NCBI GenBank assembly: GCA_006503535.1
Contig: QYRS01000003.1
Span: 1,488,001 to 1,552,000 of the forward strand
Length of the DNA stretch: 64,000 nucleotides
Reading direction: 5' to 3'
Source of the DNA: Arthrinium phaeospermum
Lineage: Eukaryota; Ascomycota; Sordariomycetes; Amphisphaeriales; Apiosporaceae
Shown: positions 24,080-34,576 of the stretch, one piece after another
Layout: each line of letters begins with the position of its first letter
Position numbering within the stretch: the stretch's first letter is position 1
Position numbers and translations under genes: made by a program
The notes under the pieces: generated by a model
Seen by the model: the letters and a program-made list of their open reading frames with translations, nothing else
The model's database searches: none
What the model was told of the DNA's origin: nothing

Positions 24080-24788
24080 GGAAAAAAAAGGGGGTCGACG
24101 ACCGTCAGTGGTGCATGTGATTTCTATCTCGATGATGCGTGTGTGTACATATATATGGGAGTATGTTAAATGGGAAAGGAGTTATAGGGGCTGCTTTCCT
24201 TTCTTTTAGCTTAACAAAGGTAGGTAGTAGGTCGGTATCGTTTGTGAATAGAGATACCTGACTAAGTGAGGGCAGTCATTCTTGGTGATCTACTGGCAGC
24301 GAGTGTGTCCAACTTATAGCATTACAATTAAACTAAGTTTCATTCTAAAGAGTCTTTTATGAGAATGAAAATCTTTCTTCTAATTATAGTGAGGGTTAAT
24401 TAAGCTATTTTAAAAGTTTTTTTCTCTTCTTCTTGAAACATTCGATAATCTCTATATATGCAATCACGACATGGCAGAGCCTGGCGCGGTAGCTCACAAC
24501 ACGAAGCTTCATCTGCTCGTGGTCTTCTGTTTACATGTATGAGCACGGATGGAACAAACAGGCTTGACTTTCTTCTTATTCATGACCCCCCTATATAGGG
24601 GAAACTAGCCCTACTCGACAGCAACCTACAAGCTTTATTCGGTTCATAGTGGCCATTTCTCCTTGCCGACTGCTCCCGACAACCAACAAAAAGTACCAGG
24701 CCTGCCACGTCGGCCAGGACCTGCACTGGAGCAAAGAAAAACATGCAACCCACAGACCACATGTGCCACCACCTTGGCCCCTTGTTCC
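24080..24788. other. Intergenic between convergent genes, AT-rich patch
   Basis: 3' flanks of the glycosyltransferase and the flavin monooxygenase. About 24320-24470 is strongly AT-rich (TTAATTAAGC, poly-T), unlike the surrounding GC-rich DNA. No coding signal. Confidence 0.5.
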
Positions 24789-26942
24789 TCATGCGAAGAT
24801 TCCCTTGACAACGTCCCACGCATACAGGCCCAAGCTCATGACGCCAAAGCCGACGAAGGGCACCATCGTGTACCAGAAGAAGAAGACAAAGCCGCCGAAG
24901 CGCGACGTCACCTCGAAGAGCTCGCCGCGCATGACCGCCAGGGCCATCGGGCGGTCGGCGAAGGGTCCCACGAGGCGGAACTTGGGGTTGAAGTTGCTGC
25001 CCATGGCCCAGCTCCAGAGGGCGCGGGGGCCCTGGCGCACCATGAAGGAGAAGGTGGGTGCGGCGCCGATGTCCAGCGCGAGCTGGTAGGCGTAGCTCTC
25101 GTGGTCCACGCCGCCCTTGTCGTGCGCCAGGTCGCGGTCGCCCCGGGGCCGGAGCTGGTAGGAGATGTCGTATGGCTCGACAGCGTTGCGATCGTGGGAG
25201 AAGAGGGTGAGGTGCTGCTGTGGGCTCTGCGCATACTTGCCTTCTCCGTTCTCCTCCTGCCCCTCCTCCTCGCCGGCAACTTGGCTGTGATGGCGGTGGG
25301 CCCATTGGATCAGGCGGAGGACCCAGAGCTGCGCCTGCATCTCGGCCAGGGGCGGGATAGCACCGAGGTTGGGGCGAGCGAAGCCGATGTATCCGACGGT
25401 CACGTCGTCGGAGCTGTACACGCCTCGAACGTCGGCCTGGTCCAAGGTGGGCTGGAACTTCTCGTCGAGGAAGGGGAAGGTGCGTTCGTAACCGGTGCAG
25501 CAGACGACGACGGTAGGCTTATAGTTCATATCCTTGACCGTCTCGCATTCCGGGCGGCCTGTATCGGGGAAGACCCAAGTGCCGTCGTCGCGAACATGGG
25601 TAGGCCAGGGGGCGAGCTGGATCCGCTTGCTGCCGACATCCTCGATGGGCATCTGGCTGACGCATGCTCGGATTCGCTGCCAGATCGTGTTCTTGCGCCA
25701 GGCAGGGGAGATATAAGACATTGCTCTGACCGACTTGACAAGGAAGACTACGGTTCATACGTCAATACCTTTGCCTTACAGTTTGAAGGAGTGTCAGTGC
25801 CACCTACTACCATCGATGTGGAATCTGTCCTCGTCATATTCGCCCACCCACTGATCCATGCCATATTTGGTTCCGCTAGCGATGTACATGAGCAACTGGA
25901 CGACCCAGGTGTAGTACGTCCAGAGCTTGGAGCCGCGCTGTAGCTGGGGATGGCAATATGCCGTGTCGAACAGACTCGCCACGGAACAGTCGATGGGCTT
26001 GGGGTTGTCGGAGCCACGCCAGATGCCCATTACTGTCGGCTCGGGGACTTTCTGCACGGATTGGCATGAAACTGTTAGCTGTTGTATCTCTCCTTTCGTG
26101 ATGCGCCATATGCGAAACCCTATAAAGGTGTTCGGCCTTGACAGGCGATACAGGGGGGCAGCACATGGTGAAGACTTGCCTTGGGTGCTACGAAGAAACC
26201 ATTTTTGTGGCACAGCATCACAGACTCGACGCCCTCGGTGGTAACAGCGAGGTGTGAGATGTCCATGGCGGTCTCGCCCGCTCCGAGGATAACGACATGG
26301 GGGCGGCAGTTGGCCTCCGGAAAGAAGTCCCGGCGCGTCTTGAACTCGGAAGAATGCAGAACCCGGCCGCAGTTGTGGATGCCCGGAATGCGGGGATCGG
26401 CCGGCTTGCTGTGGAGGCCGTTGCAGATGGCCACGGCGTCAAAGTGGTGGTCGGCCTTCTGGCCGTCGCGATGCTGGACAGTCAGGGTGTGGCCATCCTG
26501 GTGAGGCGGCTGGGGTCCGCCGACCTTGACCACCCTGACACCGAGACGGATATGCCGGAAGAGATTGAACTCCTTGCAGTAGCTGTTCAAATACTCGACA
26601 TATCTCTGTGGACTTACAAAGCTCGGATCATCCGGTCCAAGGCGATAGTCTGAGAAGGCCGTCAAGTACTTGGACGAGACCATCTATCGTTGCCATGTCA
26701 GTGATGCCATATTTACTATACTGGAAAAGGGTGATGGCGGTCAATGCGAGACGCTATGGGATAGATATACTCACCTCGGCATCCTCGTAGATCTTGTTCA
26801 CAAAAGTACCACCGATCTCCTCGCCGGCTTCAAACAGAGTAACATTGACAGGCTCGCCGCCGAAGTACTTGTGAGCAGTCTTGAGGAACTTGAGCGTGAC
26901 CAAGCCGGCCGGGCCGCCTCCGATGACGGCAACTCGGAGCAT
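24789..26942 (-). CDS. FAD-dependent monooxygenase (FMO-like), C-terminal membrane segment
   Basis: Four exons on the reverse strand: 26942-26775, 26683-26180, 26051-25808, 25747-24789; 624 aa. The FAD Rossmann motif is at the N-terminus (VAVIGGGPAGLVTLKFLK), then VSSKYLTAFSDYR, the second nucleotide-binding motif VVILGAGETAMDISHL (NADPH), and CCTGYERTFPFLDEKF with VGYIGFARPNLG in the C-terminal half. The FMO fingerprint around GRVLHSSEF keeps the G, H and F positions. Near the C-terminus a hydrophobic stretch (FVFFFWYTMVPFVGFG) suggests an ER membrane anchor. Known chemistry: NADPH- and O2-dependent oxygenation of soft nucleophiles (N or S) or Baeyer-Villiger oxidation; the substrate is unknown. 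Intron 2 (26179-26052) uses a GC donor (AAG/GCAAGT) and joins the family run FVAPK-KVPEP. The donor of intron 3 could be GTAGGT or, three bases earlier, GTAGTA. Confidence 0.9.
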
Positions 26943-28757
26943 GACTTTGTCTATATTCCCTGTGACTCAGGCTGTCTGTGGTTGCTTTCAAAAGGCTGGT
27001 GGCTTGGAAGATGGTTGCTGGATCGGGCTGCAAGAGCGGCCGTGGGGACAAGAGAATGTGTCTCGATGAAATGAACGTCAGGGGTGAGAGCCGCGGGTGA
27101 GGCGGATGAAGAGATACAACAACAACAGGTAAAAGGGCAATCAAGGTGACGAAAGACGGTATTGGTTACCAACGAATGGAAGCTTTGGCACAAGATATCC
27201 GAGTAACCATGCAGAGGCTGGGTGAGTGGATAAGTGAGAACTAACGAAAACTGACACCTCGTGAACAAAGAAGTAATTCCGTCCACGTGGGGGTGCAAAC
27301 GGAAGATTAGCCCTATCGTGTCAAATTGGCCTGTATTGACGTGTTGTGCAAGATATCGGGTCCGGTCTTGGGAAAGAGCAACCTTTGGTCATTGATGTAC
27401 GGGTACTGTCACGGGGCATGTCACGGGGTAAGCGTTCTAAAGCGTCGGGAGGGACTAGACCACATAAGGCGTTGGAACTCGGCGACGATGGCACCACCAA
27501 AAGACTGAAAGACCGCAAACATAGACGTAGATATACGGGGAAGGGATTCGGGGGCATGTATACACGATGACTGCATCGAGCTTGTCAAGGAAGGATTGGC
27601 CCCCAAAACTATATCCACTTCGTCATGTGTAGCATGATTGCCATTTTGTCCGTATAACCACTTGATATGCTTGGCCTGCATCTGGGCCGTCCCCTCCCAA
27701 CATGCTTGCAGTGGCACGATGCCCGAAGGGATCCCGAATCTCGCAAAGAGAAAGACATGCATTGATCCATAGATAGTAAATCACCACAGCTGGTAGGACA
27801 AGAGGGGATCAGGATGACAGGTAGGATGGGTGATGGTGGTTGCCCAGCCCCAGCCGCTTTGAGCCAAGCCAAGGATTTCAGCTGAAAGACCGAACCCCTG
27901 CCCGCTCCGAGCTGCCGTCCTTGGGCACGGCAGGTTCGTCAAACTGCATGCAGTATGCCCTCATCCGACGGGGTTGCAATGATCTGGCGGCGGCTACAAC
28001 TGTGCAAACCCAGCCCGAAGCGGAAAGCCCAGGTTCGGTGAGGCAACCCTTTTCGCCGGCTCCTTGCAGAATCTCCCCTTTCATAGTTGCACCAGCTGCG
28101 GTGATAATAGCACGGCATGGGCCACTCCAGCGCAAATAACAAACAACTGGTCGATGTCCGACCAGGCCATCTGTACCCCCCATCTGCGTGACTTCGGTGC
28201 GGGATTGGCTAATTCTGAGAGAGTGCTCTTTCTGTCTGACCAACATCGACATCATTCATTCCGTTGGTTCTTCACACTGCAGCTGGCCGGTCAGGAATCT
28301 CAAAGGTGACCTAGCAGACATAATCCTGTCTCAGGCTTCTGGATACATTATGAATATCGTTTAGCGTGGCGATTTTGAATGTCAGGTATCCAAGCTGTGC
28401 TGTTGCTTCTCATGGATTGTCTTAGATGGACTGCTCATAATCTAATAGCAACACGATGCCTGGTAATAATGGAATAACTGGTACCAACAGGGTAGCTGGG
28501 AGTACCGGAACATTGGGAACAACGAGATAGCTGGGATAACAGACCCTGGCGGCAAAGGAATAGCTGGGAGTTAAGAAATAACTGTAGAATGCAAGACAGA
28601 ATAACCGGTTGCAAACTAAGGGGTAGCTGCTTACTACCTACTGCGCAACTCATTGCGGATAGGCCATTGAAATAAGTTTCAATATCACCACAATTTCGCC
28701 GCAGAAAACTTCCAGTGCAACAATCACGACTCCTTTTTATTACTAGACTACGGAGCG
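26943..28757. other. 1.8 kb intergenic; FMO upstream region and chorismate synthase 3' flank
   Basis: No domain-bearing ORF. 26943-27300 should hold the FMO promoter. A degenerate short repeat is listed separately at 28470-28632. The remainder shows only chance ORFs. Confidence 0.5.
28470..28632. repeat. Degenerate ATARCTGG motif array
   Basis: A core like ATAGCTGG or ATAACTGG recurs seven times at about 28474, 28493, 28527, 28560, 28578, 28601 and 28623 with uneven spacing (18-34 bp). It looks like a decayed minisatellite just beyond the chorismate synthase stop. Confidence 0.5.
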
Positions 28758-30004
28758 CTACTGGGTCATCGACACACCGTTGTCTGACGGCTGCATGCTG
28801 GTCGAGGGCAGTTGCCTCGCGGCCTCGTGACGGCCCATTTGCTGCATGAGCGCGTCCATCACCACCAGCGAGGACATGGCTTCCACAATCGGCACTGCTC
28901 TCGGCACGACGCAAGGGTCGTGCCTTCCCTTAGCGGCCAGAATGCCCTCCTTGTCTCCGTCGTAGGTGGCCGTGGTCTGAGCCTGGCCGATCGTGGCCGG
29001 AGGCTTGAAGGCCACGCGGAAGTAGATGGGCGCGCCGTTGGTGATGCCGCCCTGGATGCCGCCCGAGTTATTCGTCTTGGTGGTGAGCTTGGGTCGCGGA
29101 ATTCCGTTGCGCGCGGCTCCGGACTCGGGGGCCGCGGCCTCGGCGGACCGGATGAAGGGATCGTTGTGGATCGAGCCGGGGACCTCGCAGCCGCCGAAGC
29201 CGGAGCCGACCTCGAAGCCCTTGGTGGCGGGTATGCTCAGCATGGCGTGGGCGAGCATGGCCTCAATCTTGTCGAAGCAGGGCTCTCCGAGACCGCTGGG
29301 GACGTTCTTGATGACACATGTCACCGTGCCGCCGATGCTATCCTCGCGATCCTTGTACTCGGCGATCAAGTCGGCCATCTTCTCGGAAGCCTCCTCGTTG
29401 GGGCAGCGTACAGGCAGGAACTTGTCAACCGTCTCGCGGTTGATCGTTTCGAGTAGCTTGAGGAACTCGGGGTTCTGGCTCGGCGTCGGGCATTCGGCAG
29501 TAGGGGGAACATGTGCATGTTGCCGACCGACGTGACGAAGGCGGTGATCTCAATGCCGTAGGCAAGCTTGAGGTATTTCTCGGCGACGGCACCAGCCGCA
29601 ACGCGGCCAATGGTCTCGCGGGCAGAAGCCCTGCCGCCGCCACTGCTAGCCCTTATGCCGTACTTCTCTTGGTAGGTGTAGTCGGCGTGGCTGGGTCGAG
29701 GGAACATATCCATGGTCTGGTTGCCGTAGTCCTTGGGCCGTTGATCTTCATTCTGGACAATCATGCAGATGGGGCTGCCGAGGGTCTTGCCGTTTTCGGT
29801 TCCCGACTGGATGGCGACCCTGTCCTTCTCATTGCGCGGTGTAGTGATACTGGACTGACCGGGTCGGCGGCGTGTCATCTGCGGCTGGATGTCCTGCTCG
29901 GTCAAATCCATGCCGGGTGGGCATCCATCGATTATACAACCGACAGATTTGCAGTGCGACTCGCCATAGGTGGTGATCCGAAAGACTTGGCCGAAAGTCG
30001 ACAT
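28758..30004 (-). CDS. ARO2: Chorismate synthase, frame broken by one missing base
   Basis: Last enzyme of the shikimate pathway: converts 5-enolpyruvylshikimate-3-phosphate to chorismate with reduced FMN, feeding Trp, Phe and Tyr synthesis. Start ATG at 30004 ([17 protein letters not shown]). The family signatures are all present: [18 protein letters not shown], then [19 protein letters not shown] with [14 protein letters not shown], and near the end [19 protein letters not shown]. Between [10 protein letters not shown] and the NPEFLKLL block the frame jumps by one base. The break falls at a run of five G on the plus strand (29503-29507), and six would restore one frame of 415 aa, the usual fungal length. 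Protein conservation continues directly on both sides, so a homopolymer sequencing error is more likely than a pseudogene. Single exon otherwise. The fungal enzyme is bifunctional, reducing its own flavin. Confidence 0.93.
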
Positions 30005-30688
30005 GTTGCTGGCAGGTGTTATTCCGTATTACTACCCTAGATAATTTGGAACAGCGGCGTGGATACAGGATGTTACTTCTGTATTACTCCACTGGATTAA
30101 CGAGATAGCGGCGTGGATATTGTCGAATGACAGCGTAGGTGTATGGAATAGCTTCGTGGGAATTATTTATACGGTCAAGGTTTGCTACAATGGACCGATA
30201 TTCGGTGAGCCGAGAAATTTTGGGAGTCATGGAGGGGTCGCGATTGACCAATTGACTACCCCACCAAACCAACTTGTAGGAGAAGCCCGTCATAAACGCA
30301 AAGTCCTTCCTTCCGAATCGCTGGAATCACCAGGGGCTCGCTAGCCTAACCTTAAGCCGGTCCACTAAAGAAAAAAAGCATGCAGGTAAGCAACTACACG
30401 GATGCACGGTTACGCCAATAGGAAACTGCGACATCAACATGCAAAAGTCGACGCGCAAGGAATCTGACTGTCCAGTGGGTTATGCCGAATGGACTAGGGA
30501 CTGGAGTCACTGCCGAAGTCCACTACAGTAGATCTGCTACGTACCTACTTAACTTGTCAGATTAAGCTGCGCATGCCATAAGATCCCTCCGAGATCGTCC
30601 CACATGAATATTGGTCCGTAGTCTTTAGCAGTCAGATTGCTCAAGTGGCCTTGCAAGTGGCCCTCCCGGAGCTGGAGAGGTAGTAATA
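30005..30688. other. Divergent promoter region: chorismate synthase / lipoyltransferase
   Basis: 0.7 kb between two divergent starts. It contains a diverged tandem duplication (listed separately) close to the ARO2 start. A GGAGTCA sequence near 30504 differs by one base from the TGAGTCA/TGACTCA element bound by Gcn4/CPC1-type activators; this is suggestive only. Confidence 0.45.
30026..30119. repeat. Diverged ~55-bp tandem duplication upstream of chorismate synthase
   Basis: GTATTACT recurs at 30026 and 30081, and the 13-mer AGCGGCGTGGATA recurs exactly at 30053-30065 and 30107-30119, giving a period of 54-55 bp with the bases between partly matching. It lies 22-115 bp upstream of the ARO2 ATG. 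Confidence 0.6.
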
Positions 30689-32135
30689 ATGGCTTCGGCA
30701 GCCCGGACGCTCGTCCGGAGCCGCCACTTGCTACAGCAGTGCACCACCCCCTTATCATGTCCGTCGCCCGCAAAGCAGCCGTGGCGCATCAGGGGCAACT
30801 GCCGCCGCCCTGTTCCGGCATGGCTACCACCACAACCGTCACTAGTGCACCGGCGTCTCTTCTCCGCCGAGGCCGTCGCGCACCCGACCAACCGGGTCCA
30901 GATCTACGTCTCGCGCAGCCACGACCCCTACCTCAACCTGTCCTTTGAGCACTATCTCCTGCAGAAATCGCACCCGGACTCGGTCGTGCTGCTGCTCTAC
31001 ACCAACCGGCCCTGCGTCGTCATCGGCCGCAACCAGAACCCCTGGCTCGAGGTCGGGCTCGGCGCCCTGAACCGGCCGGAGCTCCTGGCGCCGGCATCAC
31101 CCGTGGATGGTGAAGGTGGAAGTGTTGGTGACCGTAATGGTAGCGGTGCTGACGCGGGCGCGCTGGGCGTGCAGCTCGTGCGCCGGCGGAGCGGCGGCGG
31201 CACCGTGTTCCACGACCTGGGCAACGTCAACTACAGCGTCCTCTGCCCGCCGGCGGCCTTCGACCGCGACCGGCACGCGCTGATGGTGGTGCGGGCGCTG
31301 CAGTCGCTGGGCGTGTCCTCGGCGCGCGTCAACGAGCGGCACGACATCGTCCTGGCCGACCCCGACGACGCGGCGGGGCAGCAGACGTTCAAGGTGTCCG
31401 GGTCGGCGTACAAGCTGACGCGCCTGCGCTCGCTGCACCACGGCACCTGCCTGCTGTCGACGCCGAACCTGGACCGCGTCGGCCAATTCCTGCGGTCCCC
31501 GGCCGAGCCCTACATGAAGGCCCGTGGCGTCGACAGCGTGCGCTCGCGCATCCGCAACGTGGGCGTGGGCAACGCGGCCTTTGAGGAGGCCGTCGTCGCC
31601 GAATTCGGTGCCATGTACGGCAACGTCGACGTCGAGACTATCACGACGCGGGACATCGAGGAGATCCCCGAGGCCATGCGCGGCTACGAAGAGCTCAAGG
31701 TGAGCTAGCTAATCAACCCCCTTTCGATGTCTTGGAGGCGCTTCATACCCACACAGCAAAACACTAACTTGATTGGTAACAATAACAGTCGCTGGATTGG
31801 ATATACACGCAGACGCCCCAGTTCACCTTCTCGACGCGCTCTACCGAGGACGACCCCAGGCCACGGCCGCCGCTGCCCGACTACCTACCTAAAGATGTAT
31901 GTTCAGACGTCCCGGTATCCCCCTTTTCAGAAACCCTCTACTGACTGGGAGATCTGCTCAGTTTGACCTGAGTATCACTGCCCGTCATGGACAGATTACG
32001 GAGGCCAAGGGGGCGGGCGTTGAAACTTCCGCTCTCGATTCCGTCTATCTGCACAAAGTAGATGACTGGCGTACTTTGATCGGCGAGGCTGCTGGCTGCT
32101 GGCTCAATGGAATATTCGGCGCTCAGCCCAAATGA
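30689..32135 (+). CDS. Lipoate-protein ligase / lipoyltransferase (LplA-like, mitochondrial)
   Basis: Three exons: 30689-31699, 31789-31896, 31962-32135; introns 89 and 65 nt; 430 aa. Residues 1-55 are Arg/Ser/Pro-rich with few acidic residues, as in a mitochondrial presequence ([17 protein letters not shown]). The biotin/lipoate transferase fold starts at [22 protein letters not shown] and includes the lipoate-binding loop [19 protein letters not shown] (~164) and [23 protein letters not shown] (~235), with the family Lys. The C-terminal exons hold the accessory domain ([16 protein letters not shown], then [12 protein letters not shown]). Known role: attaches lipoate or transfers lipoyl groups to E2 and H-protein subunits of mitochondrial dehydrogenases. 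A 35-residue Gly/Ser/Asp-rich insertion lies between [11 protein letters not shown] and GVQLVRRR. Close to yeast Aim22/human LIPT1 in layout. Confidence 0.9.
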
Positions 32136-32995
32136 GAGAACCTGGCGTTGTATAATGGCTGTTGTGTGTACGATTTGGTGTTTGATATGTATCATACATA
32201 TACGATTGCATAAAGTCTATAGATCTGCTTGTACTGTAGACGCGATGGTGGCTGCTAGACGGGATGGACTAGGGCTGCTTCGATACCCAAGTTTCCTCTA
32301 ATAATAGACAGCACTTTTGATATCATGAGGTTACACTTTGTGTATATTTAACATCTCAATTTTCTTTTTTTAATCATTGAATCCACTCGAACTGTCTCTT
32401 TATTGACTTGAGATGCGAGAATTTCTGGCGTATGCCAGTGTATGCCAGTAGATCGCGAGATCATACCATGTCTATCCACCCTCCAGGGAATAAAGGACTC
32501 CAGGGCCGGCAAAGGCCGTTTTGAATCGAGCCCCCAATATGCTTTTCCATCGTACAGACCATTTCTCATCCATCCCCGATCCGTGCGGAAAAGGAGCAAA
32601 GTCCATCCACATGAAAACCTTGTCGCCCCGGAGCAGTATAGTACATTGGTATTGAGACCAAAAAAGAAGAGGAATAGAAGAAGTACAGGTAAAAGAATAT
32701 ATGGATAATAATAATAAACAAGAAACGAAACCCATGTTTGTACAGACAGACCAGCCGCTCACAGAACAGATTGTACAAATACAGTAAAAGACGTCGATCC
32801 CCGTCTGACGATGACCAAGAAAGCAATCCTAACACAACCAGTGGTGAATGTAGAATAAAAAGTTACAATCCAAGGAAGGCAATCTAGCCGCCTACAGAGC
32901 AAAGTGGAAAAGGGATACTCAGAGACAAGGAAAAATGGGGTATCATAGTAACAAAAAGGAGAAGGTCGTATAAATCGGCTGAAGTCGCTGGCTTC
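32136..32995. other. Intergenic between convergent genes
   Basis: About 0.86 kb of mostly AT-rich 3' flank (32330-32380 and 32640-32960). Only chance ORFs; no repeats of note. Confidence 0.5.
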
Positions 32996-34576
32996 CTAGA
33001 CCGCGGAGTCGTTGGCACGGCTGGCGTGTACCGGACTATTCAGGATCGGGAACTCGTCGTCCCCGTCCTTTGTTTTCTTCTTGGTCAGCCTCCGTATGCT
33101 CTGCCGGCTCATGCGCACGACGTAGGTCGAGAAGTCGGGCCAGGAGCTGTTCCGCGTGTGGGCGGGCTTGGGCTTGGGGAAGTCGTCGAGCTTGAACGTC
33201 ATGCCGTCTTCCTCAGTGCAGGGACTCAGACAGGAGTCCTCCAGGTTGGGATAGTTGGATTTGGTCAGCGGGGCTACCTTGGGGTAGCCGCTTCCTCCAA
33301 CTCCGCGGCCGCCCCCGATGCTCGGCGTAAATGTCCGCGACGACGTCGACGACGACGCCGCCACGGGTTTCCGCTTGGACCGGCGTTCCCGCAGGCATCT
33401 GGGAACAAACGTGTCGTAGATGGTGTGGCAAAACGTCTTCGTCGTGCCGAAAACGACGAACACCACGAAGCTCGCCGCGCATCCGGGCATAAAGAGGAGG
33501 AAGTCGAGCCTCGCTCGCTCCGCGCTCAGGTCCGCGCTGTCTCCCAGCGCGCGGATGCTGCTCATCGACGAGAGCTGGAACATGATCTGGGCGAACTCGA
33601 AAGCGCTCAGGCAAAAAAAGCCCACGGTGAAGCGGATCATTAGCCAATTGTCGTAAATACTCTTCGGCTCCGTTACGGCGCTGTTGATGGTGGGTTGACT
33701 GAGGCTCAAAGACGCAGATGGCGCGGATTTCCCATATCGTACGTTCCAGGTCAGGAGATGACGCTTCGTATGGATATATTTCCCCATAATGAGCAGCAAG
33801 GCGATAGCCCCCAACGCAGGGCTAAGTAGAACTAGCACGAGTTAGAAAAAAAGTGGCCCGTAAAGAGGCTTGAGGCAGACAGCTGCTCACGATTGATGTT
33901 GGCAACGAGCAGAAAGGCCCATGCAGAAGCCTGGATGACGTCGAGCTGCAACAGGCTGATTAGAACTACAGGCAATGTGACAGCCAGGATCTTGGCCGAT
34001 ATATTGGTTGATGGCCCGATCTTCTTCAGAAATGCTATTTCGGACCACCCATATATAGAATGCGTTAAAGCGAAAGCCCTATGATAATATGTGAGCCCCG
34101 TCGTCATGGACTTGAAGAGAGAAAAGAGGGAAAAGAGAGAAGAGATAGAATACGTACCAGCACAAGGCAACCAACGCCTCGACGTTGTACGAATAGTATT
34201 CTAGCAGCAAGTTAGATTACAGGCCAGGGAGGGACCAGGGGCCAGGTGACAGAAACGTACGGACGAAGAAAAGACCCAGATCCAGTCCGGTGGAAGGGCC
34301 TGCCACTGCTACGACGATGCTGTTGCTCATGGTGACAGCGGTGTTATACTGATCGATCTTGATGTTCCTCCAGTCCACGATGGTATGTATTTGCTGTATG
34401 ATGCTCGCCAGGGTGCTGAGGCAGGTGAAGTAGCCGAGCATGGCGACATAGGAGCTTTTCTCGCGGTGCACCCAGACCAGCCAGATGAGCAGGAGGCTGA
34501 ACAGCAGGCAAACAATGGAATACACGAGCACACCAACGGCAAGGGGGATGACTTCGGGAAGTAGCGATGCCCCCAT
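32996..34576 (-). CDS. Seven-transmembrane, GPCR-like integral membrane protein
   Basis: Four exons on the reverse strand: 34576-34261, 34200-34158 (43 nt), 34078-33891, 33831-32996; introns 60, 79 and 59 nt; 460 aa. Start chosen at the first in-frame ATG (MGASLLPEVIPLAVGVLVY), which places TM1 right at the N-terminus. About seven hydrophobic segments follow, including WLVWVHREKSSYV between TM1 and TM2, a helix around LAVTLPVVLISLLQLDVI, MIRFTVGFFCLSAFEFAQIM and FLLFMPGCAASFVVFVVFG. After the last helix comes FGTTKTFCHTIYDTF and a ~120-residue basic, Ser-rich cytoplasmic tail. Topology and the FGTT motif after TM7 recall fungal pheromone-type or other class GPCRs, but no ligand family can be assigned. 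It might instead be an orphan fungal 7-TM sensor. Splice phases are all consistent. Confidence 0.7.

Noticed and set aside
24663..25943. 426-aa forward ORF opposite the flavin monooxygenase
   Set aside because: Antisense of conserved FMO exons and spanning an intron; the forward translation is a typical mirror (Val/Asp/Leu-rich) with no family features.
28812..29456. 214-aa forward ORF opposite chorismate synthase
   Set aside because: Mirror of conserved coding sequence (Gly/Arg-rich); no independent evidence.
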